Assembly (NCBI RefSeq): GCF_001039355.2 | Contig: NW_019775968.1 | Location: 374,779-438,778, forward strand | Length of the DNA stretch: 64,000 nucleotides | DNA from: Lingula anatina | Lineage: Eukaryota; Brachiopoda; Lingulata; Lingulida; Lingulidae | Reading direction: 5' to 3' | Part shown: piece after piece, positions 1 to 13,238 of the stretch | Numbering within the stretch: the stretch's first letter is position 1 | How the letters are laid out: each line of letters starts with the position of its first letter | Notes under the pieces: model-generated | Seen by the model: the letters and a program-made list of their open reading frames with translations, nothing else | What the model was told of the DNA's origin: nothing | Database searches by the model: none | Translations under genes and position numbers: made by a program

Positions 1-704
1 ACTCAAATTAAAAAAATAAATACAATACAAGACAGAACTCCTCTTAAAAAATTTAATTTCCTAATGACTACCAAAAACAAAGAAAAACTCGATCATTGAC
101 TATGGATTTTTCATACTCTTCTGTTGTGCGTGGGTTTCACGTTTATAGATTTTACTGGAAACCAGTTATCGGTGAAACACCGATAGTGGATGTTGATGAT
201 CCAGTCGGCCGGCAGAAGTTAAGAAATGATAATAAACAGTAAGTAATTTATGTGTACTGATGCTTTCAATAATTTCTAAATAACAATAGGGTTTTAAAAC
301 TAGCCTGCAGCTGCCGGCAGGCAGGTTGAGTCCTTCTATCGTCTCATTCAAAAACAGCACATATACATGATAACAATCTCTCCTGTCAAGTGGCAGTTCC
401 TTTGTTTGGAACGGTGGTCTGAAAACTCGCTTTGACGAATCATGGGGCGAGTTTCAATTGGGCACACTTTCTTGCGTTCGGAAAATTTAAATTGTGCCCA
501 AGGTGAGTTTAGCGATCGTTCGTACAGAACGGAGACAAAAAATTCAGATTAAGAGAAAAAACGTTTCGTTCGTAATTATTGCGGCGTTCGTATAGATTGG
601 AGAATTACCGTAACAGTATACGGGCAGTTGCCTTAGCATGACAAAATTATACTTCTAAATAAATTTTGTGAATGAACATTATATATTTTCATGGTGTTTT
701 CCAG
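1..704. other. Upstream flank or intron, no firm gene
   Basis: I see no recognisable domain before the first Kunitz exon. A short inverted pair GGGCACA / TGTGCCC at about 461-499 lies inside the candidate exon. The papilin-like gene very likely continues to the left of the window, so this is probably intron sequence. Confidence 0.4.
442..502 (+). other. Possible 5' coding exon of the papilin-like gene
   Basis: An ATG at 442, with an in-frame stop upstream, opens 20 codons and runs into a perfect donor AAG|GTGAGT at 503. It leaves one base of the next codon, which matches the phase of the first Kunitz exon at 705. The peptide is not a signal sequence, so this would be an odd start for a secreted protein. 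It could be a chance ORF inside an intron. Confidence 0.25.
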
Positions 705-3700
705 TTCTAACACTGGACAAATGCAGCCAACCTAAAAAGGTTGGTCCATGTAAAGCTTTGGTGCCCCGTTGGTACTATAACCAGGAGATTAAGCTTTGTG
801 AGCTGTTCCAATATGGCGGATGCAATGCCAACGAAAACAACTTCAAGTCAAAGGCTGAATGTGAAAGTGAATGTGTCAAAGTCACGCCAACTACCAGTGC
901 AAAGGTTCAAGAAGATGGAGGTAAAATTTTTAGGTTAATCATATAGTAGTTACTCCTTTAGTTCCTTATTTCTTGTCTCCTTGTATGTAAACTTAAAAAT
1001 AGATAGAAAATTTGTATGAGATATCAATTATAATAATTTGTGGTGGGATTTAATTATTTTAGTATACCAAGAAGTGAATATGTATATTCTGTAGATCAGT
1101 AGAAAAACCCTTAATGAAAAAGAACCTTGTAAATGAGCATGGCATTGCATTGTTGGTCATTCACTATGGTTTAAGGCATGCTTGTCTGTTATATTGTCTG
1201 CTGATATTCTTTGCATATTAATGTTTGTGTTGTTGCAATATAGTATTTTATTTAGTAGGTTCCTTAACTCTGCTGTATTATGCCTATAGCTAGATATGCA
1301 CTCACAGTGGGAGAAAAGTAGATGTATTGAAAGAAATCTAAATTTGTCCTTTTGCATAAAAATAATCTCCTATGTTCATAAACTGACTAACTTAGACCAG
1401 ACATCATCCAACTGTGGTGTGTAGTAGACGAGATTGTTTCTAAATTATTTGTGTTCTTGTCTACTGGGCTCACTCTTGGATAAAATTACTTTTTAGCCAA
1501 GTCTTTTAACCCAATCAATCATGAATTTGGCCAAAAAAGAACGTTTTACATATATCTTTATCAAATTAGAATGCCTTGAGCATTTGGCTGATATTTCCTG
1601 TGCTAGTGTTAGCTCACACCCTAATTACAAGTTAGAACATGAACAATGCCTTAGTGCATTTGCCTGCTTGCCAGTGTGTATCAAATGACAACATGATGTT
1701 CTGACTTACTTAACATTCCCCAGTCATCACCATAGACCGCTGTTTATTGCCCAAGGACCCAGGACCATGCTTGGCTAGCCTTAGTTACTGGGCATACAAT
1801 GCCACCTGGGGGTATTGTACACAGTTTGAGTATGGTGGCTGTTTGGGTAACTCCAACCGTTTCCTTACCCAAGAAGAGTGCATGGCTGAGTGTTCAACCA
1901 GGATAGCAGATAGACAGCTTGTAGGGCCTTCTTCAGGTAGATTGTAGCCATCTCAGTTGGAAAACCCATAGTCATCCAAATGTTAACTGCCAGAATTTCA
2001 AAAACTACAAGACATTTCAATTGCATAGTATTGTGAAGAATGTGTTTGAAAGTTTGAACCAGTACTGTGTTTTCTAACAAATTTGTCCCTTGAATATTAG
2101 AAGCTTATTATTCTGCCTTTAGTTTGCTTTGCTTCTTGTGCTTTTCCTTTATGTGCAAGCATGGGTTTGCTAGTTAAATTAATCACTCAACTTTAAATAT
2201 TAATCTCATTAACCCGAAATTGTCAGTGCTTTCTATTGATAAAATGTATAAATGTTGTTCGAATGTAGCTAATTGACTATCTGGGGCTCTATGGTTTTTT
2301 TATTTTATTTTGTGATCAAGTCCCACTCAAACCACAATAAATATAGATGAGTTTCAGTGAGGAAGATGGGATAATGCACACATTGGGTGCATTGAAGATA
2401 GACTTGTCGTCCATTTCTTTTCATCCCTCAAGTTATTATGTGTTCCAGATGTGTGCCAGTTGCCCAAAGATCAGGGTCCATGCAGGGCCTTCTCACAGGT
2501 TTACTACTATGACAGCAAGGAGGGCAAGTGTAAGCCTTTCTTCTATGGTGGTTGTGGTGGCAACAGGTAATTTGAACCATTTTCTTTGCTCAATACTTAT
2601 GCCATTCTGATTAAACACAATTGTTGAAGTTCAAAGAATTCACTTGCCATTTCATAGGTGATGGTACTGACAAAAGGACTTGCACATGACATTATAATTC
2701 TAACAAAATGTACCCACAATTTGTCCAAAACGATCACACCTAACACAATTGCATTGATCACAATCACGCCCATCAGAAGTACATCTAACAGAATCTTTCC
2801 AGACACAATAAAATAATAATACAATTATACCTCAATCAACCTAGCATTCACAGTGTTGGATTATTATCATACCTGATATCTGACCAGGGGGGCACTTAAT
2901 TTTCAGTGTAAATGAAAATTATAAGAAATTGACAGCCATAAATTCCGTGCAAGTTATTCCACAATAGATGATCTCTGTTACCATACAATACATCCATCCC
3001 TTGGCATTTTAACATAACAGGAACAGTTTCCACACCATAGAGGAGTGTGTTGAGAAATGTGGTGGACCAACGGAGAGACCCAATGGTGTGCCAGGGATTG
3101 TGGTAGAGGAGACTTTGATAACTCAACCAACACAACCAGAGACAGGTGTACCCCTGCAACCAGACCAACCTTCTGCAGACAGAGGACAGGGTAATTGTGG
3201 GTTATGATGGGCCTGAAATGTGGTTTATAGTAAAAAAACTTGTACTATGCATAATTCAGATTGCCTAGGTGATATTTTTTTCTTGGATTAAGAAATTAAT
3301 ATGTCTTAATAGAAGGGTGAAAAGGGTCAGCACGTAAGTTATTTCACCAAATTCACCACTAAGAGTTTTTTTATTAACTCTTTTTCCTTTTTATATTTTT
3401 CTTACATTCTAATTTTCTCAAAAATATTTTATTCTTTTTAGAAGCCTGTTTTGAACACAAATCCCATGGGCCATGCCGGGGCTATTTTCCAACCTGGTAC
3501 TACGATGCAGAATCGCGAGCTTGCCGCAGGTTTGTATATGGCGGCTGTAGAGGAAATAACAATCGGTTCCAGTCATGGCAAGAGTGTGAGTTATTCTGTC
3601 AAGATGCCACACCACCACCCAGTACTGTGGCAACTACACAGCTTGTAAGGCCTGCTGTGGAAGTGACAACAGTGCCGCCACCTACAGTTGGTGCTCCAGA

Positions 3701-4390
3701 CCCAGGTCCCAAGATAACAGAGCCGCAGACTGGTATGTATATTTACTAACACATTGAGAGATATGTGTCGGCGTGTAAAAATCTTAACTTACAGAATGTT
3801 TGCAGCTGTATTGACAATTTACCTGTGCATAACAATGGTGAGAATCTTTTTTCTGTATAATAACATTCACTTTATAGTTTCTAACTTAAAGCATGTTTGT
3901 CATAACATAAGTGCACAGTGTTTTGCTGTGTGAATTAATAACGGGAATAAGTAAATTTATTAACATAACATCTTGTCTTGTTGCAATGTTTCATCTTGGT
4001 ATAATATCTGGAAGCCTAAGAATTTCACAAACATGACAGTATGTCCGTAGAATTAAGGTGTCCCCCCTAGAGAGATTGTTGTTGCATGTTACCTAGAAAC
4101 AAACTAAAGGTTGCAGAATCTGTCCATATGTCTCTTGTAGAAAGATGTTACCAAGTTGCATGGTGTTAGTTGCTGCATGCATGCTTCTTGTCTTGCAGAA
4201 GAATTTGACATGTGCTTTGAGATCCCAGACCCTGGACCCTGCACAGACTTCACTTTCCAGTGGTATTATAACCTCAATTTAAGAGAATGTCGGGAATTCT
4301 CATATGGTGGTTGTCATGGAAATGCCAACCGGTTTGCGAGTAAAGAAGAGTGTAATGAACTGTGTGTTTTGAGGCACGCTGACAAGAGAG
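705..4390 (+). other. Five Kunitz (BPTI) domains of the papilin-like gene
   Basis: Kunitz 1, 2, 4 and 5 each sit on one phase 1-1 exon (705-920, 1724-1936, 3442-3732, 4199-4390). Kunitz 3 is split by an intron just after its YGGCGGN motif (2449-2566 plus 3021-3190). Each keeps six cysteines and the YGGC core. The residue after the second cysteine, the P1 site that sets protease specificity, is Lys, Leu, Arg, Arg and Thr in order. Domains 1, 3 and 4 therefore look like trypsin-type inhibitors, domain 2 chymotrypsin or elastase-type, and domain 5 may not inhibit. Pro/Thr-rich linkers follow domains 3 and 4. Confidence 0.9.
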
Positions 4391-7300
4391 GTGGGTGTGG
4401 TCACATATAATATGGCTGTATCCAGTGTTACACATATATACACATTATATACATCTCAGTGTATGTGACAGTAGTGATCTGTAGTTTGCTTATTGCCATC
4501 CTGCTAACTGCATGTTGTATGACTATGTACTAAATGAAAGCTTATTTTTATAAAAGCAGTTTCATCTTGAACAAGCTTGTTTTATATATTTAACTACTTT
4601 ATGAGTGGCAGTAATTTTCTGACGTGCCAAACTGAATTTGCTATAGCTTGTGTTTGACTATAATCACTAAAACATAAATTTCAATTATTTAAACATTATG
4701 CAAAAAAGGGGAGGGGAACAATTACTGTTTTTTCCCTGTATTTGAGAAGTGATTTAAATGTAAAAGGTGTAGAACCAGGTGCTTGAGCTATCAGCATGCC
4801 TGCAATATTTCTTCAGTGTGCTTAGTTTTGTTAAATGTGGTTCTTTCATGTTATCATGTTTAAAACCATGGGTCATATTCTTTAAGAGTTTATATTTTTT
4901 TAGAAGTATTGAAAAGAGTGTAGAGCATTTTGAGATGATTTTCATTTTAATGATAAAAGATATTTGATGCTAGTCAGCATTGCATTAAAATTTGTTCATA
5001 GGTTTGATGATAGATTTTACTATATAGACAAACTTTTTCAGACTGCCCCTATGGCCAAGAGTTTATGGAATGTGGTTCTGCATGTGTGCGCACATGCGAT
5101 GCGCCCAACCCACCATGTACGCTGAAGTGTGTAACACGTTGTCAGTGTCCATCAGACAGACCGATACTACATGAGGGAGAGTGTATTGCTGAGGAAAAAT
5201 GTCCATCATCTCCAGGTAAAGAACCTTATAATATTTATCATATTCAGCAAAATGAGAAATTTGTACAGGTCATCCTAGCTTTCAATTTTAATAATATTGA
5301 TTTTAATAACAATTTTTGATAGTACAAAATAAAGAATGATTCACGTCTGTGATACAAGATCTCTAACTTGCTAATCGTGTTTTGCACATAAATTTGATAT
5401 GATAATTTGTATTTTCATATTTCAGTTTGTCTTGGTGGTCAAGTATTTAATTCATGTGGGTCTGCATGTGCTGCCACGTGTGAAGAACCCAATCCTTTCT
5501 GCACGAAACAGTGCGTGCCGCGCTGCGAGTGCCCACCTGACAGACCTATACTACATGAAGGGAAGTGTATCACACAGAAGTACTGCCCAGCTCCACTAGG
5601 TGACTTCACTTTATGATCATTCTAGTGTGTGATTTGTGCCAAAGTCTATGTTTCAACAGATTGCCAGTTGTTTCAGTGTGTTAGCTGTGCCACAGTGTAC
5701 GGCATAGTAGATGTAAAATCAGTGTGTTAGTTGTGTCAGTTTTTGGTTAAATGAGGCTTGAGCAACACGAGTTTAAAAGTAATTAAGGTTTGAACATTTG
5801 CAAATTTTTGTTTTCAAATTCTGATGTCTTTTGATTTGTGTTGGAAGACATACAGATTGTATCAAAAATGACTTGAAGGCAGTAGGTTGGGCAATTTTGC
5901 CATGCTGACTTAAAAACCATGACTTGGGTTTCAACCTAAGTGATAATTAATTCACTGACTCTCCTGATCTTGTTCATACAGAATGCCCACCAGACCAGGT
6001 ATATATGGAGTGTGGCTCAGCTTGCAACCGTACCTGTGAAGACCCAGACCCAGTGTGCACATATCAGTGTGTAAGCCGCTGCCAGTGTCCTCCAGAGAAA
6101 CCTATACTACACAGAGGAAGGTGCATTTCCCAAGACTATTGTCCAGTACAAAAAGGTGATAATGGATCAGTGTTCACCTGAATATAAACTAAGTTTGGAC
6201 AGGGAGTGATTGATAAGACATCACCATTACATTACAAGCTTTAGAATCCTATTTGTAGAGCAATATCAAAGCCTTGAGATAATTGTCTCTTTGTATTTTT
6301 TAATTTAGTCCTGATGTAAATTGAATTGATTATGGTGAATATTGTGACATATCGAAATGGTAATTAAGGTCTTAGCACAATACAAGATTAAATTTTTAAA
6401 ATATGTTGAGTGTACTGTAGTAGCATTTTAACCTTTTTTTCTTATTTGCAGAATGTGAAGGTGGCCAAGAATTTGTGAGATGTGGCTCAGCATGCTTACG
6501 TACATGTGACAATCCTAAGCCTGTCTGCACACGGGAATGTGTAGCACAGTGTCAGTGTCCCTCCGACAGACCACTTTGGCACGAAGGAAGATGCATTAGC
6601 CTTAGATATTGTCCAATCAAACAAGGTAATAAGAGGAATTATTTGATGAGCCTGAGAGTTTTATTTTAAAGGTTAATTGATCTTGTCTAGCTTTAGGTGT
6701 CTTTGAGGTACATATCATAAACTGTAAATCAATTATTTATCGATGTACAATTATAAAACTGCATCAACTTAATTGCTCTTACATTGTATGTCAGCAAACT
6801 GAAAATAATGTAAGAGTCTAATGTTTAAGTGGAAGTTCCATTCAAGTGTCCTTCATTAAATGTTTTGGTCAGAAGTTAAGTATTTTTATGATGGTAATTT
6901 TTTCTCTTAGACTGTCCATCAGACATGATATTTGAAAGTTGTGGCACTGCCTGTAGTCCAACCTGCAGTGACCCCAATCCAGTCTGTACACGCCCATGTG
7001 TGGCTGGGTGCCAGTGTCCTCCAGAGAGACCCATACTTCACCAAGGAAGATGTATTACCCAAGAATACTGCCCAGTGGAACAAGGTGATTATAATGTGTT
7101 AGTTGTGATACTGGATGTGATCAGGTACCAGGGTGTGGCTGGCTGCCAGGTCCTCCAGAAAGACCCATATAACTTACCAGAGGATTATGTTCAGTGGAAT
7201 TAGATGATAACTTGATGACTGTGTTAGATGTGATTGTGATTTGTTGGCTGATGTAATTGTGACTATCAGACTTGTATGTACTATGTATATAATACTGCAG

Positions 7301-10300
7301 AGAACTATGACAGATACTTCGTGATGTCGGCATAATTGACAGGTGTGCCAGCAGATAAGTTGTTAGATGTAATAGTGAGTATAAACAATACAGTTAGTGG
7401 AATAAGTAAACTGGTGTCAGTGATGAAAAGAAAGATTATAAAAAACAAAGAAGCAAACCTTCTCAGTTTGATATCCAGTGTGATCTGTTTTCCATGTTCA
7501 GAATGTCCAGAAGGTCAGGTATTCACGGAGTGTGGTTCCCCGTCAGCATGTTTCCGTACGTGTGGTGAGCCCAACCCGGTGTGTTCTCAGGAGTGTGTGG
7601 CCAGGTGTCAGTGTCCACCAGAGAAACCTCTGCAGGAGAACGGGAAGTGCATCAGCCTTGATGAGTGCCCTAAGCTACCTCAGAAAGGTGAGGAAGATGG
7701 CTAAATTACAACTATATGCATGAGTGCTGGGTACCCTTTATTTCTGTAATCGAAATACTTAGATTTATTGTTTAACATGCTGATATTTATAAAATGCCAC
7801 ATAAAGCAATGAGGTTTATTGCTAAAAATGTTAAGTAATATTTGTACCAAAATCAAATTTATGAGAGCTTTTCCTTCTTTTGAACCTAATTTTGTTTTGT
7901 TTTCAGTGTGCCAAGGTGAAATGGTATTTACAGTCTGTGGTTCAGCATGTGTCCGTACGTGTGAAGACCCTGACCCAGTGTGCACACTTCAGTGTGTTCC
8001 CCATTGCCAGTGTCCACCAGAGAAACCCGTACTACATGAGGGGAGGTGCATTGAAAAAGAAAGATGTCCAGCCAAAAAAGGTAATTTTGATCACTACAGT
8101 TGTGTATGTGATTAATATATTTGTATTTAGAAAAGTCAATATTGTAAAGATGGAAGTGTCCCTTTTTCATCAGTATTTCAACCACCTAAACTTCAGAAAA
8201 AAATTCCATGACTCATTTTGTTCAAAAAGAAAAAAACAACAGAAAACACCTTACCATATTCATTACAACTAATATTTTGGTTGGTAATCAAGATTTGACC
8301 TATGCATCTTTATCTCATACCCTAGTGAACACATTGTCTGGCACTGATAACATCTGCAACCTGCCGTCTGCAGTCGGTGAATGTCGCATCCCCACATTAA
8401 GATATTACTTCAACACCAAGACGCAGCAGTGTGAACCCTTCACTTACGGCAGCTGTGGAGGCAATGAGAACAATTTTGTGAACATCATAGATTGTGTGGA
8501 GAGGTGTGGTAAAGGTCAAGGTAAAGGTCAAGGTCGACACCATGAGGACATAGAGACCACCACATCCACTAGCTACCCTGTTTTCACTACACCACTGGAA
8601 GTGACACCACTTCTTGTAGTTGTGGATGCTGGTGTAGGGACTACTCCAACACCAGAGGTCACCACTGAAGCTAGAAGTGAGTTTTATACTGAATAAGAAA
8701 ATTGAGTAATTTTGCAGTTTTTATCCAAACTTATGCAGTGTACATTTTTTGTTTAAAGACATGAATTAGGAGACCACACATTAGAATGACAAGCATGTAT
8801 TGAATTATTCCAGGAGCCTGTCCTATGTTCACCTGTGACAAGAACTGTTCCTATGGCTTTGAGAAGAATAGAGATGGCTGTCATGAGTGCCAATGCTATG
8901 ATCCCTGTCAGGTATAAAACAATAAAATAATTTAAGTTTTAAATCCTTATGTTTTGTTGTTTTGGAAACCCATTATGTAATTGTTTCAAGTTATTTCTGT
9001 GACTTTTGAATATAAATACTTCAGTTTATAATAAGTGCATATGGATTTGTTTTTAAAGCACATTCATCTAAAAAAAGTTTGTGTTTTTGTTTATTTATTT
9101 ATTTATTAATTTATCATAATATTTAATGTACTTGTATTTCAGAATGCAGTATGTCCTGAGAACTTTGAATGTAAAGTGGAACAGATGGAATGTGAGGTAG
9201 AACCATGCCAGCCTCTGGTGGCTATATGCAGGCAGAGTAAGTGATACTAAAATTACTCTGAGAATACATGTACTATTTAGAATACTCTAAGAAACAATCG
9301 TATTACCCTCAAAATCTATTAAGATTACTGATTGCTGTAATAGTGAAAATGACCAATAACTCCACTATTTGAACATATAGCTTTGCCAATATTACACTGC
9401 TCAAAGATTAGATCATATATAAACCCAAAAGAAGGGTAGGTGACATGCTCATATCAAACAAGGTTTTATGGAGCACATTTGTACAGAGCAACTTCAGTAA
9501 AACTTTTAAGTAGATTTCAATGCAAGTAAGTTACATCTGTCTCTCTCGAACTTCTGAATTTTATGATTGAATACCAGACCAAAACTACCAGTTATCACAT
9601 TTGAATGCCAACATACAAGAGGGTATTAAACTCAATATTGACATAGTTGGACTATCAGAGAACTGGAACATCCAACACAGCTTGTGCTCAGTCACACAAA
9701 ATCACTTCTAATGCAATGAATATTTTAGAAGCAGTTGCCTGCTGTCATGAGTGTACTGAACAGATGGAGTTTGATTTTTTTTTAAGAGAAGGCAGTAAAT
9801 GGCTTCAATCGTATTTATCTTTTCCTCTCAGACAAACTTGATATAAAGGTGACATTTTCTTAAACATAATTTTGCAAACACACAGCATTGCTTTTAAAAC
9901 CCCAACTGTNGCCTACTTCAGGAATCAAACCAGGAGCCTGCCCTGCTTTTGGGGCAGATCACCCCAGTGAGTGCCAGCAGATGTGTAACGTGGACCTGGA
10001 CTGTGATGGAGACCACAAGTGCTGCTTTAACGGATGTGGCACACAGTGTGTGGCTCCTTATGAAGAGGGTGAGCTGATGACAGTCAAATTAGTACTTTTG
10101 TTAAAAAAGTAATGTTTCTGTTATAGTTAACTGTTGGACATAATGTTTCAGAGGATTTTTTCAACAATATGAATGATAGGTCTGTATTTTTGTTATCAAG
10201 AGAAGTTTTTTTCCTGATCTTCTTCACTTTGTCTAATGTATAGGTATATGTATCCATACCTATTATTACAGTGACTTAGCTGTGACACCAACTGGTAGGA

Positions 10301-13238
10301 CTGATATTAACATACAGCAACCAGATATCATAAAATTTGTTCCTTTTAATCTATTATATTTATACTGTATATATTTCAGTGCCAACCACAGAGGCTCCAG
10401 AGTTAGGCTGTGAGACCAGTGATTATGGCTGCTGTCTAGACAATGAGACACCAGCCCAGGGGTACAGCCTGCAGGGGTGCCCAGAGGAGGCCCCCATCAT
10501 ACTGGACGTTGGGGATACAGAATACACAGTAGAGGCTGGAGGGTCAGTCACCCTGACCTGCACTGCCCAGGGGTCTCCCATGCCACAGATCACCTGGTAT
10601 AAAAACAGGTTAGTTTTGGTATCCAGCATAATTTTTCAGTAGTTACTTGGTGATAGTTAAGCATTTGATTTGTTATTGATATTCATACAGTGGCAGTGTG
10701 AAATTTCATATCAAGTGTCAGTGTTCCACAATTTTGGATTTTTACTTGACATTATAGTGGATGCTAACTTACAGCAGCATGAAGACTGCATGTTATTCAT
10801 TGAATATTGTTCATTCCATAAACACAAATAACCCCATCATTACAGACTACAACATCTAAGGGTAGAATATGAAACAATATGCAGTTAATGTGTACCATAT
10901 ATTACCATGAAAAGTTAATAAAATTGTAAATAAACATACGCCATGAGACAAATTTACTAAAAGCACAAAACAAAAACACTTGATTCTGAGTTGAATTTTC
11001 TGTATTGTTTTGTAGATTCCCAATTGTCCCATATTTAATGAGGAGATACCGAGTCCTCCCAGATGGTTCTCTGGATATTACCAAGGCTAATGCCTCAGAT
11101 TCTACAGGATTTATATGCAGAGCTTACAATGGTGTGGGACGCTCAGCTCTCAGAGACTATACTGTCACTGTCACGAGTATGTATATAAATGACTCAGGAT
11201 CATCTTAAGCTGTAATTAAGTATGTGTCTTAAGATGTCTTAATATGAATTATTTAAAAGTGTATATTCTTGCAGATTTTTTAGATCTAGACTAATGCAGT
11301 TAGAATTATTTTTCTTTTAATTCTTGTTTTTTTTTATCATTTACTTATTTATTTTATTAATTGATGGATTTGGCAAAATGAACACAGTTTTATACTTACT
11401 CCCATGCCTAAATCACAGTTCCAGTAACAATTGCTCCTGGACCCTCTGTGGTCATTGTGGAACCCCGAGCCTCCGTCTCATTGCTCTGTGAAGCATTTGG
11501 CAACCCCGCCCCCAATGTAACCTGGAGTAGGAGAGGAGAGGTTGTCATCAATGATGGCAGAATCAGCGTGGATGAGAACAACACTCTGACCATAGCAGAT
11601 GCTTACCCTCAAGATGAAGGAGACTATTTGTGTACTGCTGACAATGGCATAAGTCTGGTTCAGAGGACGGTTACTTTGAGTTTAGAGCGTAAGTTTGCAA
11701 AGAGAAGTCTAAGCTTTGATGAAAGATTCACCTGCGATCAGAATACTAGATTTTACATATGAATTCTGAAAATGAACTTTGGTGATTCTTCACAAAAAAC
11801 AAAGACTTACATCCATTTAAGTATCTTTTCTTGTCTCAGTGATAAAACAGTTTTGGCCCAAGAAGCAGAGACTTCCAAAACCTGTGTCCACTTCCTCACC
11901 AACAGTTAAATGATATTGTGCTCCAAAGCTGCCAATTTGTTGGGTTATCAAGAAAATAGAGATCCAAAACTTTCATAAGTCTGTTATTGATTTAATGAAA
12001 AAATTGATTGAATCCTATTCAAATTTAAGAAAATTCATTTGATTTTGATCAAATGTTATGAAGCAAGCTATCACAAGGACTTACAATAATTGATTATATA
12101 GCTAAGATAATTGTTTTATGAATTTTGAAAGTACCCTGACCATGTCATCATATCTTAATTGTATACTTGTCAATTTCCAGAGGATGTCTCTGTTCAAGTT
12201 CTTGTGCACAATACCACATACACTGAGGATGACACTGTGAACATATCATGCCGAGCACTAGGCTATCCTGTCCCCAGGCTGGAGTGGCTCAAGGATGGGC
12301 AGGTGCTTCCTGAGGGAGACTTCTTATTAAGAGTAAGGAACAGAATTTTTGATTATTTTTTCATAATTTATCAATTTAACACAACACTGCTCTTTTTGTC
12401 ACTTTTTAATGATTGAACTTCTTGAGTACATGTGCAACTTTGTTATTAATTTTGCTTGATGAATCTTTTTGTTATTAATTATGCTTGATGAATTTCGTTT
12501 AGATAAATCAATTTTCCATTTTTCCCTTGTTGATAGATTTATTTTTAAAAACTAATTTCTTACTCACAATTTACTAATTTGTCACAAGTAACTTACAAAA
12601 TACAGTGGTATTCCTGACAACACATTGGATCACTATCTATTAGCTGTGTATTATTAATCAGGTTGACAGAGGAGATCTGTCCATTCTTCAAGCTATCCCC
12701 TCAGACAGCGGAAACTACACATGCAGAGCTTCCAACAATGTGCAGACTGTCACTGCCACCACAACTATCACAGTCAAGCCAAAATGTGAGTGGAAATTTT
12801 TATATTACAATATGTTTTAATTTAACTTATTCTCCTTTTGCAATAATAAGTCTTTCAGGATCATACTTTCTGCATAACATGTCAGCAGTATAATATAAAA
12901 TGCCAGCATTGTGAAATCAGACAGCTAGCCTGTGCAGTATGTCTTACAATCTGTAGAATGGATCTTTCTTATTAAATGCCACAACGTGCATTATTTTATT
13001 CCAAATGTAGTCATCAAACCAAATGCAACATGTCATCCTACATTTCATTTGTCAAGTATGTATACACCATATCTTTTTAGTCATCCCTCCGCCCCCTGGT
13101 TGTTTGGACCAGCCATTCTACGCTGACTGCAGCCTCATTGTGGAGGCCAATCTATGTGATCACAAGTATTTCTCAAAGTTCTGTTGCCTCACTTGTCATC
13201 GTGCAGGTCTACTGCCACAGGAACGCTACAAGACATGA
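705..13238 (+). CDS. PAPLN: Papilin-like secreted matrix protein, 3' part of gene
   Basis: Twenty-three exons join in one open frame of about 1,404 residues ending at TGA 13236-13238. Exons: 705-920, 1724-1936, 2449-2566, 3021-3190, 3442-3732, 4199-4390, 5042-5215, 5426-5599, 5982-6155, 6452-6625, 6911-7084, 7502-7687, 7907-8080, 8326-8676, 8814-8911, 9143-9236, 9922-10068, 10380-10608, 11016-11176, 11419-11688, 12181-12332, 12662-12785, 13081-13238. Domain order is 5 Kunitz, 7 TIL, Kunitz, antistasin-like, WAP, papilin cassette, 3 Ig, PLAC. The Kunitz-WAP-cassette-Ig-PLAC end is the signature of papilin, an extracellular-matrix glycoprotein related to ADAMTS proteases. The long TIL array is unlike fly or mammal papilin as I remember them. 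No signal peptide or thrombospondin-1 repeats are seen, so the 5' end probably lies upstream of the window. Most cassette exons are phase 1-1. Confidence 0.9.
5042..8080 (+). other. Array of seven TIL (trypsin-inhibitor-like) domains
   Basis: Seven exons (5042-5215, 5426-5599, 5982-6155, 6452-6625, 6911-7084, 7502-7687, 7907-8080) each encode one ten-cysteine TIL domain. Shared landmarks are CGSAC, the CxCP pair and a HEGRCI-like stretch. Six exons are exactly 174 bp; the sixth in order is 186 bp, with two extra residues in its CGSPSAC motif and a longer tail. All are phase 1-1, so whole exons can be gained or lost without breaking the frame. This points to tandem exon duplication. TIL domains usually inhibit serine proteases; the reactive loops here vary. 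Confidence 0.9.
7128..7210 (+). pseudogene. Vestigial partial copy of a TIL exon
   Basis: The intron after TIL exon 6911-7084 holds a degraded copy of the second half of that same exon. GTGTGGCTGGCTGCCAG, TCCTCCAGAAAGACCCATA and TTCAGTGGAA match exon bases in the same order, with small deletions that break the frame. No donor site remains. It is best read as a dead tandem duplicate of the neighbouring exon. Confidence 0.75.
8326..10068 (+). other. Kunitz 6, antistasin-like and WAP exons
   Basis: Exon 8326-8676 carries a sixth Kunitz domain with Arg at P1 and YGSC in place of YGGC, followed by a short GKGQ repeat and a Thr-rich linker. Exon 8814-8911 has the GCHECQC core typical of antistasin-type inhibitors. 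Exon 9143-9236 adds six cysteines in a pattern often seen after antistasin repeats. Exon 9922-10068 is a WAP four-disulfide core with all eight cysteines, including the KCC pair. The ambiguous base at 9910 lies in the intron 12 bp before the WAP exon. Confidence 0.85.
9592..9711 (+). pseudogene. Possible fragment of a retrotransposon endonuclease
   Basis: A 39-codon open stretch in a papilin intron includes [11 protein letters not shown]. This resembles the start of the endonuclease of CR1/L2-like non-LTR elements, where a DI-x-x-x-SE-x-W motif is common. It is short and stops soon after, so the call is weak. Confidence 0.25.
10380..13238 (+). other. Papilin cassette, three Ig domains and PLAC domain
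   Basis: Exon 10380-10608 begins with a CETSDYGCC motif and a second ETPAQGY-GC half, the short Cys-rich cassette that precedes the Ig domains in papilins. It continues into Ig 1, which ends on 11016-11176. Ig 2 is whole on 11419-11688 with its C...W...DEGDYLC core. Ig 3 is split between 12181-12332 and 12662-12785. The final exon 13081-13238 encodes a PLAC domain with six cysteines, including the FCCLTC motif, and ends 14 residues after it. PLAC is found at the C-termini of papilin, lacunin and several ADAMTS and PCSK proteins. Confidence 0.88.
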
